DNA of 64,000 nucleotides from FEN-1297 sp963834015. Lineage in GTDB: Bacteria; Bacteroidota; Ignavibacteria; Ignavibacteriales; Ignavibacteriaceae. The position numbers were made by a program, and so were the translations under genes. Below, in pieces: positions 9,648-17,162 of the stretch (the stretch's first letter is position 1; each line of letters begins with the position of its first letter). The stretch spans positions 806,001 through 870,000 of the forward strand of contig CAWIAG010000003.1 of the NCBI GenBank assembly GCA_963834015.1, given 5' to 3'. The notes beneath the pieces are model-generated. The model made no database searches, was not told where the DNA came from, and saw nothing but the letters and a program-made list of their open reading frames with translations.

Positions 9648-10874
9648 ATGACTAAATCAAATTTTCCCCCTATAAATGAACAAATGGACGTAATTAAACG
9701 GGGTGTCTTTGAAATAATTCCGGAAGAAGAACTCGTTCGTAAACTTGAAAAATCATTAAAAGAAAATAAATCACTCAATATAAAACTCGGCTGCGATCCA
9801 AGCCGTCCTGATCTTCATATCGGGCATTCGGTTGTATTAAGAAAACTTGCACAATTCCAATCTCTCGGGCATCAGGCTATTTTAATTATAGGCGATTTCA
9901 CCGGCATGATAGGAGATCCATCCGGCAGAAATATAACCCGCCCTGCATTATCACTGGAAGAAACAAGAGTAAACGGACAATCATACTTTGAACAAGCTTC
10001 AAAAATTATTGACCCCAAAAAAACTAAAATAGTATATAATTCAGAATGGCTTAGTAAAATGACCTTTGAGGATGTAATTAAATTATCTTCAAAATATACT
10101 GTTGCCAGGATGATAGAGCGTGATGATTTTACAAAAAGATTTAAAGCCGGCGAACCTATTAGCGTGCATGAATTCCTCTACCCTCTTGCACAGGCAATGG
10201 ATTCAGTAGCGATTAAAAGCGATGTTGAGCTTGGCGGGACAGATCAAAAATTTAATCTGCTTGTCGGGCGCGACATACAAAGGGAGTTCGGAATAGAGCC
10301 TCAAATTATTTTAACTATGCCGTTAATAATTGGAACAGACGGCGTTGAAAAGATGAGTAAATCTTACAATAATTATATCGGGATATCCGATTCTCCAAAA
10401 GATATATACGGCAAAACATTATCTATCCCGGATTCACTTATTTATAATTATTATGAACTTGCCACCGATATTTCAAATTTTGAATTAAAGAATATTAAAC
10501 AACACCTCGATGATGGAAGTGTGAACCCAAGGGATATTAAAAGACAACTTGCCCGCATTATAGTAAAAATGTATTATAACGAGCAAACAGCAACCGAAGC
10601 CGAAGAAGAGTTTGATAAAATATTTATAAAAAAAGAGATTCCTGACGAAATTCCTGAATTTAAAATAGAGGATAATATTTCGGAACTTGGAATTTTAGAT
10701 TTAATTGTAAAAGTTAATTGTGCGCCATCAAAAGGAGAAGCCAGAAGATTAGTTACCCAGGGCGGTGTATCTTTGGACGGCGATAAAATTGAAGATATAA
10801 CCGCCGTAATCAGTCTTAAAAAAGAATCAATCTTAAAAGTTGGAAAAAGAAAATTCGTTAAAATTATTAAATGA
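9648..10874 (+). CDS. tyrS: Tyrosyl-tRNA synthetase
   Basis: This is a 408-residue class I aminoacyl-tRNA synthetase. The nucleotide-binding signature HIGH is present in PDLHIGHSVVLRK (about 55) and the second signature KMSKS in GVEKMSKSYNNYIG (about 233). The C-terminus is an S4 RNA-binding domain (APSKGEARRLVTQGGVSLDG, about 350-405) that contacts tRNA-Tyr. The arrangement corresponds to the TyrZ-like branch of bacterial TyrRS. It is followed after 20 bases by the arginine decarboxylase gene with a strong ribosome site, so the two are probably co-transcribed. No T-box or other leader was recognised in the 114-base upstream gap. Confidence 0.96.
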   Translation: MTKSNFPPINEQMDVIKRGVFEIIPEEELVRKLEKSLKENKSLNIKLGCDPSRPDLHIGHSVVLRKLAQFQSLGHQAILIIGDFTGMIGDPSGRNITRPALSLEETRVNGQSYFEQASKIIDPKKTKIVYNSEWLSKMTFEDVIKLSSKYTVARMIERDDFTKRFKAGEPISVHEFLYPLAQAMDSVAIKSDVELGGTDQKFNLLVGRDIQREFGIEPQIILTMPLIIGTDGVEKMSKSYNNYIGISDSPKDIYGKTLSIPDSLIYNYYELATDISNFELKNIKQHLDDGSVNPRDIKRQLARIIVKMYYNEQTATEAEEEFDKIFIKKEIPDEIPEFKIEDNISELGILDLIVKVNCAPSKGEARRLVTQGGVSLDGDKIEDITAVISLKKESILKVGKRKFVKIIK

Positions 10875-10894
10875 GCTAGAAAGGAGATGATAAT

Positions 10895-11440
10895 TTGTAT
10901 GTACCATCAAAAATATTTTTTACTAAAGGTGTAGGAAGACATAAAGAATACCTTACTTCGTTTGAATTAGCATTAAGAAGTGCCGGGATTGAAATATGTA
11001 ACCTAGTTACCGTTAGTAGTATCTTTCCTGGAAATTGCAAAAGGATTACAAAGGAAGAAGGCGTTAAGGAATTAACCCCCGGACAAATTACTTTCTGTGT
11101 TATGGCCAGGAATTCAACGAACGAACCCAACCGGTTAATCGCAGCTTCAATCGGCGCGGCACTTCCGGCAGACAGCAACCAGTACGGTTATTTATCGGAA
11201 CATCACCCTTATGGTGAAACAGAAAAAATTGCCGGCGAATATGCTGAAGACCTGGCAGCTACTATGCTGGCCACAACTCTCGGTGTAGAATTTAACCCCG
11301 ATATCGATTGGAGTGAGAGAGAAAATATTTACAAAATGTCCGGAAAAATTGTAAGATCATTCAACATAACTCAGTCGGCTGAAGGTGATAAAAACGGGTT
11401 ATGGACTACGGTAATTTCTGTAGGTGTTCTACTTCCATAA
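10895..11440 (+). CDS. pdaD: Pyruvoyl-dependent arginine decarboxylase
   Basis: This 181-residue protein converts arginine to agmatine, the entry to putrescine and spermidine synthesis in organisms that use this small enzyme. The proenzyme self-cleaves before a Ser to form the pyruvoyl group. Here the cleavage motif is VTVSSIFPGNC (about 40-50), with the second S of SS as the expected pyruvoyl precursor. The later EHHPYGETEKIAGEYAEDLA block is also characteristic. The start is TTG at 10895, supported by AAGGAG eight bases upstream; a nearby ATG is out of frame. It is closely linked to tyrS upstream and terC downstream. Downstream agmatine enzymes are not in the window. Confidence 0.9.
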   Translation: MYVPSKIFFTKGVGRHKEYLTSFELALRSAGIEICNLVTVSSIFPGNCKRITKEEGVKELTPGQITFCVMARNSTNEPNRLIAASIGAALPADSNQYGYLSEHHPYGETEKIAGEYAEDLAATMLATTLGVEFNPDIDWSERENIYKMSGKIVRSFNITQSAEGDKNGLWTTVISVGVLLP

Positions 11441-11452
11441 TAGGAAATCATT

Positions 11453-12373
11453 TTGTTTAATGTATCGACTTTCTGGATAGCATTTATTTGCATTGCTGCA
11501 ATTATTATCATTCTAGATTTAAATTTTACCGGGCGTACGATCGTAAAACCCGGAATAAAAAGAAGCTTAATTTGGAGCGGTGTGTGGATAAGCGCCGCTT
11601 TATTATTTAATATTTCTATTTATTTTTTTGCAGAGCAGGGGCATCAGAAGGGGCTTGAGTTCATTACAGGCTATCTGGTTGAATACTCACTTTCGATAGA
11701 CAATCTATTCATCTTCCTGCTGATTTTCAATGTTATGAACGTTCCCGGTAACAGCCAGCCGCATGTTCTAAAATGGGGTATTTTGACGGCGATAGTATTC
11801 AGAATAGTGTTTATTATCGCCGGTGTGGGCCTTATGAATTTATTTCACCCGGTTATTTATCTGTTCTGCATCATTTTATTTTTTGCATCTTACAAAATGG
11901 CTTTCGGAAAGGAACAAAAAATTGACTATAAAAATAATCTTTTAATTAAGTTTATAAGAAGATATTACAATATTCAGCCTGATTACACCGGAATTAAATT
12001 TTTTGTTAAAGATAATAAAAAGGTTTTTGTTACCACACTTTTTCTTACTTTTCTTCTGATTGAATCATTTGATATAATTTTTGCAATTGATTCTATCCCT
12101 GCAGTTATAGCAATTACACGTGATCCTTTTGTGATTATAACCTCCAATATATTTGCAATACTCGGATTACGCTCACTTTATTTTGCGTTATCGGGATTAG
12201 TAAATGCGTTTTATTTCCTGAAATACGGGGTGGCAGTAATTTTATTTTTTGTTGGGGCTAAAATGCTGCTATCAGAAGTGCTTACGATTAATACTGAATT
12301 ATCGCTTGGAATAATCTTATTTTGTCTTTTAGCTTCAATCATTCTTTCACTATGGAGGAAACAGACTTCCTAA
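11453..12373 (+). CDS. TerC/Alx-family membrane protein
   Basis: This is a 306-residue integral membrane protein with about eight helices. It carries the two TerC signatures: EYSLSIDNLFIFLLIF in the N-terminal half and ESFDIIFAIDSIPAVIAITRDPFVIITSNIFAILGLRSLYF in the C-terminal half. Each has the conserved intramembrane Asp. Family members (Alx, MeeF/TerC) export manganese and help load metals on secreted proteins. The start is a TTG at 11453 with an AGGAAA site ahead. It follows the decarboxylase by 12 bases, probably in the same transcript. Its 3' end overlaps the convergent symporter gene by 35 bases. No yybP-ykoY riboswitch is present. Confidence 0.92.
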   Translation: MFNVSTFWIAFICIAAIIIILDLNFTGRTIVKPGIKRSLIWSGVWISAALLFNISIYFFAEQGHQKGLEFITGYLVEYSLSIDNLFIFLLIFNVMNVPGNSQPHVLKWGILTAIVFRIVFIIAGVGLMNLFHPVIYLFCIILFFASYKMAFGKEQKIDYKNNLLIKFIRRYYNIQPDYTGIKFFVKDNKKVFVTTLFLTFLLIESFDIIFAIDSIPAVIAITRDPFVIITSNIFAILGLRSLYFALSGLVNAFYFLKYGVAVILFFVGAKMLLSEVLTINTELSLGIILFCLLASIILSLWRKQTS

Positions 12374-13751
12374 CAATCAAACCAAACACATGAATTACAA
12401 CCGCTCCCGTTAGACCTACCAGCATAGGTTCAATATCCGCTAATATTTTTGTATTTGAAAAATAATTTTGCCTGATAAAAAACCATGAAATACTTAACGA
12501 TACTGCAGTTATTATTTCAACTAAGAGTACTTTATTGTTAATTCTTAATTTTAAATAGTATGCGCTTATAACCGGCAGTATAATCCCCGGGATACAAAAT
12601 GAACCTATTGTGTACCATATTTCAATAACAGACGGCACCAGGAATGCCAGGAAAATAGACATTATACCTGAAATTATTAATCCTAAAACAGTAAACCATT
12701 TTAGTCTATTTTCGCTTATGTTATCGCTCAATCTAAAAATAAAATCTCTGCTGATTGTTGTAGCGCTTAAAAAATAGAAACTGTTTAATGTTGACATTAT
12801 TGATGCAAACATTGCCGCATAAAAAATACCTTTTATCCCGGGGCCCAGAATTTTTTCCGCAAAAAGAGGAAAAGACAACACGGGGTTTTTTAACGCCGGC
12901 AAAAGAGCCCTGGCATATAACCCGGTTGTGGTTGTAAGAAAATCAAATAATGCAAAGAAGAAAATTGAGATCATAATCCCCATTGCTGCCGTCCTGCCAT
13001 CCTTAGCCGCATAACATCTCTGATGGAATCCTGGATCAGCAAAAGTCCACAATGCAATAAGAAACCAAACAATAATAAAAGTTGGGGATGCGCCCCCGGT
13101 TATCTGCAGGTGAGCCGGGGGTAATTGTTTTTCTAAAAATGAAAGCCCGCCAAATTTACTTATTGCCGCAATAACAACAATAAAAAATCCGCCAAACATC
13201 ACAAAAAATTGGACTATATCAGCATGTACATTCGATCGAAAGCCGCCTTTAAATTGGTAGGCAACAGATAAAAGCATACCTAATATCAAACTTATAATAA
13301 TACCGGTTCCCAAAAGCAGTGAGATCAGATTTGCCGTCATTAAGAGGTATGGAGCAGGAGAAACAAGTACAAAAACTATTATGGCAGCTATTAAGCCGAC
13401 TTTCTTACCATAAATTTGTGAAAGTTTATCCGGTATTGTAAAAAGAGAAGCAGTCCTTACTTTTTTGGCAAAAAATAATGCAAATAAAAAAGCAAACAGA
13501 TAATATGGCAGCCCCTGGGTAAACCAGCTCATTAATCCGTAACGGTAAGTAAACTCTCCGACGCCAAGAATTCCACCATACCATGTCGAAACATTTGTTA
13601 AAATAAACAGAAATAATCCTACTTTTCTGCCGGAAAGCAGGTAGTCAGTTGGTTCATCCCCGGTACGTTTCCCAAAATAAAAGCCAAAACCAAGAACTAA
13701 CGCAAAGAAAAGGAATAAAACTGTAAAGTCTAAATAACTAAATGAGACCAT
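12339..13751 (-). CDS. Sodium:solute symporter (SSS family), predicted thiamine or precursor importer
   Basis: This is a 470-residue inner-membrane protein with about 13 hydrophobic segments and the SSS/LeuT-fold features: DEPTDYLLSGRKVG after the first helix, STWYGGILGVGEFTYRYG, ADPGFHQRCYAAKDG and the SIMSTLNSFYFLSATTISRDF sodium-site region. It is the last gene of a minus-strand operon led by a TPP riboswitch and containing a TonB receptor and thiamine pyrophosphokinase. It overlaps the latter by 14 bases. Context therefore predicts uptake of thiamine or a thiamine precursor across the inner membrane, the role played in other genomes by PnuT or by the SSS protein called ThiV. The family is certain; the substrate is inferred from context. 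Confidence 0.82.
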   Translation of the reverse strand: MVSFSYLDFTVLFLFFALVLGFGFYFGKRTGDEPTDYLLSGRKVGLFLFILTNVSTWYGGILGVGEFTYRYGLMSWFTQGLPYYLFAFLFALFFAKKVRTASLFTIPDKLSQIYGKKVGLIAAIIVFVLVSPAPYLLMTANLISLLLGTGIIISLILGMLLSVAYQFKGGFRSNVHADIVQFFVMFGGFFIVVIAAISKFGGLSFLEKQLPPAHLQITGGASPTFIIVWFLIALWTFADPGFHQRCYAAKDGRTAAMGIMISIFFFALFDFLTTTTGLYARALLPALKNPVLSFPLFAEKILGPGIKGIFYAAMFASIMSTLNSFYFLSATTISRDFIFRLSDNISENRLKWFTVLGLIISGIMSIFLAFLVPSVIEIWYTIGSFCIPGIILPVISAYYLKLRINNKVLLVEIITAVSLSISWFFIRQNYFSNTKILADIEPMLVGLTGAVVIHVFGLIVRKSVSSIVKE

Positions 13752-14391
13752 TCTTTTTAATACTTTGAAAATCCCGAATAATAAATATTTTACCGCCTCT
13801 AATATTAAGCTTTACCTTAGTTGAAACTGCCGCATTACTGGTACTCTCTCTAACACCAAAAGGAAGTGAACAATTATTTAATGGATATTTTAATCCTTCA
13901 GATTTAATCTTAGTCTTGGAATTAAAACCATAAAGTGAAATTGTTTCACCTTGAAATGTATTCAATTCAATCTTTCCCGAATAAGCAGATAGATATGAGT
14001 TTTCTGCTATAATCTTTAATTTTATTTTATTATAAAATTTTATTATAATTCCCAGATTGCAAAACGTATGATCCAGCCTGTCGCCGGTAACCCCGAGCAA
14101 GATTGCCTCGGATATGTTTTTACTGATTGCGAATTTCAAACACTTTTCAACATCAGTATCATTCTGCCTGCTTATCCTGCGAATAATTGATTTGCCCCTA
14201 AAATAATTCAGATCGGATTCGCTTATGGAATCCAAATCTCCAATAATATAATCCGGAATAAGATTTAATTTTCTTGCAGAATTTGCTCCGCCATCAGCAC
14301 AAATAAGGACACTATAATTTTTATCCTTCAAGTATTTTATTACACTTTTACCGGGAGGCCTGCCATTGGCAAGTATAATACATCTTATCAT
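13738..14391 (-). CDS. thiN: Thiamine pyrophosphokinase
   Basis: This 217-residue enzyme transfers pyrophosphate from ATP to thiamine, giving TPP directly. Diagnostic motifs are ICADGGANSARKLNLIPDYIIGDLDSI (about 30-57), RQNDTDVEKCLKFAI (about 75-90) and LLGVTGDRLDHTFCNLGIII (about 98-117), which build the ATP and thiamine sites. The C-terminal beta domain (TSNAAVSTKVKLNIRGGKIFII) is the usual thiamine-binding half. It sits between the TonB receptor and the symporter in the riboswitch-controlled operon and overlaps the symporter by 14 bases, suggesting translational coupling. With the receptor and transporter it makes a self-contained salvage route from external thiamine to TPP. No thiamine biosynthetic genes are in the window. 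Confidence 0.92.
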   Translation of the reverse strand: MIRCIILANGRPPGKSVIKYLKDKNYSVLICADGGANSARKLNLIPDYIIGDLDSISESDLNYFRGKSIIRRISRQNDTDVEKCLKFAISKNISEAILLGVTGDRLDHTFCNLGIIIKFYNKIKLKIIAENSYLSAYSGKIELNTFQGETISLYGFNSKTKIKSEGLKYPLNNCSLPFGVRESTSNAAVSTKVKLNIRGGKIFIIRDFQSIKKNGLI

Positions 14392-14467
14392 GATGCTGCT
14401 TTTAGGTTATTAAAAATTACAGATATTCCAAATATACCAGCAATTAAGCGGACTGCGAAACAACTTA

Positions 14468-16936
14468 TCATAAACCAACCTGTACACCCGCCATAAAATT
14501 TCTATCCGACGCGGGGAAAAACTCGCCGCCAATAGCACTTGCGGAATAAAACCTGTCAAAAATATTATTTATCTGTAAATAAATCTTGGAAGGAGTAAGC
14601 TCTGAAAATTCTTTGAATTGATATGATAAATAAAAATCAGCCGTAAAATAGCCGTCATTTTTATTATCAGGATAAGAAACGAATCCGGGAAATTCATTAA
14701 GATACTGATTTAGTTTCCCTGCAAAATCGTCCGAGTAAAAATAGCCGACATATCGGCCAAGGAGCTGAATAAACAAATTTTTATTAGTATAATTTATCCC
14801 GAAGTTAGTTAATAGATCCGGAGAACCCGTGATATTATTTCCGTTGAGACTAATAGAATTTAAACTATCAATAAAATATGTCCCGGAAATTATCCTGTTT
14901 TTGCTTAAGGTAGCATTTGCTGTAAGGTCAAAACCATCCTGCAAATGAAACGCAGTCGATAATTCTATGCCCCTGTGGTTGGTCTCTGTCATATTACTTT
15001 CCAAAGGTTGTCCATAAATATCAACTTTTCCGTTTGCGACAATTTCATTATTGAAAAACATATAAAATAAGTTAAGATTAATTGAATAATTTTTATTCAC
15101 TATAGAATATCCCAGCTCAAGGTCATTCATAGTCTCGGGTTTAACCAACGGATCACTATAATTGAAAGTACCGTCAGGATATTTTGCAAAGTTTGGTTCA
15201 TAACCTCCGCTAGATTCATCGGCTTCATAATAATCAGTAAATCTGGGTACATTTGAAACTTTTGCAAAAGAAAGGAATAAACTTTGAATTGGATCAATTT
15301 TGTAATTAATTCCAAATTTTGGATTAACAAATAAATTACTTATTGTAAATTGATTATTTAAATATGCCTCGTTATAAAACCTATATTGATGATACGCCAG
15401 TTGAACCTCTCCCAGCAGATTAATATTAGCAGTTAAGTTATAAGAATCATGTACGTATACGTTATCAATATCTTCTGCTCCGTTGTAAGAATAAAATCTG
15501 TAACCTGGTGTTAATCCATCCGGAAGATCTTGTCCAAAATCAATGCTTCCCCAATGAATGGAATGGTTGCTTCTGAAATCACCGCCAATAATAAGTTCAC
15601 CGTTTGTGTGTTTTATACTTAACCTGGGGTCCCAGCCGTATTGAGTGTTGTCATCCTCGGCCTTAATCAAAACATCCTGCGGATTTAGTGTCGGACTAAA
15701 TCCATATTGAGAAGTCAACCTGAGGTAGGTTGTATCCGCCCATGAGCCGTCATAATCATAAAAACCATCTCCAAGGACGAGAAATAGGGCAGAATTGAAA
15801 GTAATATCCGGGCTAATTTTATACTCATTTAACAGTTCAAAATGCGGTTGTGTATAGTTTTCTATTTCTTCAGGCCTTCGTTCTACGGTGTAAGTATACT
15901 GCCCGTTTTCCTCTCCCCAATCTGAGTAATTTGCTGTTCTTAAACTTTTATTAAAAACAGCAAATTTTGGTAGGCCTGTATATGCCAGTCCATCTGCTAT
16001 AGGTCCTCCGTATATATCAATCTGTGTGGTAAGATTATCGTCATATCTTACTGCAGAAAGATAATAAGCATTATATTGTACCCATGAATTATTCCTGTAA
16101 CCGGTGCTTAATATTTGAGAAAGATTAGCATATATGGAATATTTTTCATCTATTAATCCGCTCGCAAGAGAAGCGCTGTATTTCCGGGTATTATAACTTC
16201 CTGTGGAGGCAGAAAAATTTACTTCAGGCTGATTTGAAAAAGTAGAAGTAATAATATTAATAGAACCTCCGATGGCCGGGCTACCCACCACACCGGAACC
16301 CGCACCTCTTTGCACCTGTATAATGTCTGTTTTAGCTAATAAATCAGGGAAATCAATCCAGTACACATCATGATCCTCGGGATCATTCTGCGGTATACCG
16401 TTTATTGATACCGAAATTCTTGTCTGGTCAAAACCTCTCATTGTTATATGATTATATCCTATACCGTTCCCATTTTCGGAATAAAAGTATGTTGAGGGTA
16501 ATTGAGAAAGATATTGAGGTACATCCTGTACAATATATGTCTTCTGTATTTCGCTTTTAGAAATTTTGTTAAATGCAGCCGGAGTAACTCCCACAGTATC
16601 GATACTCCCTTCCACCAGGACTGTTTGAGCGGGGATTAATTTTGGTTCAAGTTTAATTATTACTCCCCTGCTCAAATCCAAGTTAAATAATGAAATATTT
16701 GCAGTTTTATATCCTATAAAGCTGGCTGATAGTACATCGTTTTTATTTATATCGAATGAAAAGATGAAATCACCGTCGGAATTTGTAGAACTTCCTATAT
16801 TTTTATCTTTTATAAAAACATTTGCATTGGGAAGAGGCTTTAAGGTTTCAGCATCAACAACTTTCCCCTTAATAACTGACCTCTGGGCAAATAGAAATGC
16901 ACAGGATAACAAAAAAAGAATAATTAAGTATTTCAT
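14468..16936 (-). CDS. TonB-dependent outer-membrane receptor, predicted thiamine uptake
   Basis: The protein is about 822 residues with a signal peptide (KYLIILFLLSCAFLFAQ). After it come a carboxypeptidase-regulatory-like beta-sandwich (GKVVDAETLKPLPNANVFIKD, about 15-90), a plug domain (LSQLPSTYFYSENGNGIGYNHITMRGF; GAGSGVVGSPAIGGSINIIT) and a 22-strand type barrel ending in an aromatic-rich C-terminus. I use the ATG at 16936, which has AAAGGAA upstream. The longer frame from 16966 would begin inside the riboswitch terminator hairpin. The TPP riboswitch directly upstream and thiN downstream make thiamine or a phosphorylated form the likely ligand, as for Bacteroidota omr1 receptors. TonB/ExbBD are not in the window. 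Confidence 0.88.
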   Translation of the reverse strand: MKYLIILFLLSCAFLFAQRSVIKGKVVDAETLKPLPNANVFIKDKNIGSSTNSDGDFIFSFDINKNDVLSASFIGYKTANISLFNLDLSRGVIIKLEPKLIPAQTVLVEGSIDTVGVTPAAFNKISKSEIQKTYIVQDVPQYLSQLPSTYFYSENGNGIGYNHITMRGFDQTRISVSINGIPQNDPEDHDVYWIDFPDLLAKTDIIQVQRGAGSGVVGSPAIGGSINIITSTFSNQPEVNFSASTGSYNTRKYSASLASGLIDEKYSIYANLSQILSTGYRNNSWVQYNAYYLSAVRYDDNLTTQIDIYGGPIADGLAYTGLPKFAVFNKSLRTANYSDWGEENGQYTYTVERRPEEIENYTQPHFELLNEYKISPDITFNSALFLVLGDGFYDYDGSWADTTYLRLTSQYGFSPTLNPQDVLIKAEDDNTQYGWDPRLSIKHTNGELIIGGDFRSNHSIHWGSIDFGQDLPDGLTPGYRFYSYNGAEDIDNVYVHDSYNLTANINLLGEVQLAYHQYRFYNEAYLNNQFTISNLFVNPKFGINYKIDPIQSLFLSFAKVSNVPRFTDYYEADESSGGYEPNFAKYPDGTFNYSDPLVKPETMNDLELGYSIVNKNYSINLNLFYMFFNNEIVANGKVDIYGQPLESNMTETNHRGIELSTAFHLQDGFDLTANATLSKNRIISGTYFIDSLNSISLNGNNITGSPDLLTNFGINYTNKNLFIQLLGRYVGYFYSDDFAGKLNQYLNEFPGFVSYPDNKNDGYFTADFYLSYQFKEFSELTPSKIYLQINNIFDRFYSASAIGGEFFPASDRNFMAGVQVGL

Positions 16937-16948
16937 TTTTTTCCTTTC

Positions 16949-16976
16949 AAAAAAAAAGCCGTTCATAGAAACGGCT
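16949..16976 (-). terminator. Intrinsic terminator of the TPP riboswitch
   Basis: On the minus strand AGCCGTT (16976-16970), a six-base loop and AACGGCT (16963-16957) form a perfect 7-bp stem that runs straight into a tract of nine T. It lies between the aptamer and the receptor start codon and is the expression platform. It implies that TPP binding stops transcription before the receptor gene. Confidence 0.88.
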
Positions 16977-16995
16977 AAATCTTAATTATTCTTTT

Positions 16996-17090
16996 AGCCC
17001 GTTTCCCTACGCTGGCATTATCCAGATCAGGTATTAGGGTTTGTTCTCAGTCATACCCGGGAAACCGGGTTCAACACCCCTAACGGCTCA
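16996..17090 (-). promoter_or_regulatory. TPP (THI-box) riboswitch aptamer
   Basis: Read on the minus strand, the segment holds the conserved THI-box elements in order: GGGGTG at the 5' side, CTGAGA (17050-17045), ACCTGATCTGG, ATAATGCCAGC and GTAGGGA (ending near 17004). The P1 arms are AGCCGTT (17088-17082) and AACGGGCT (17003-16996), which pair with one bulged base. The variable P3 hairpin is a GC-rich ACCCGGTTTCCCGGGT stem-loop. It sits about 60 bases upstream of a TonB receptor and is followed by an intrinsic terminator, so it should switch the whole thiamine operon off when TPP is plentiful. Confidence 0.95.
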
Positions 17091-17162
17091 ATATTTATAA
17101 TTATATTTATTTAAGTCTAAATTTTTCTCCAAAATTTTAGAAATGCGAAAAAATATTTTAGT

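Noticed and set aside
16937..16966. Longer N-terminus for the TonB receptor from 16966
   Set aside because: The extra codons lie in the riboswitch terminator hairpin, and the signal peptide and ribosome site fit the ATG at 16936.
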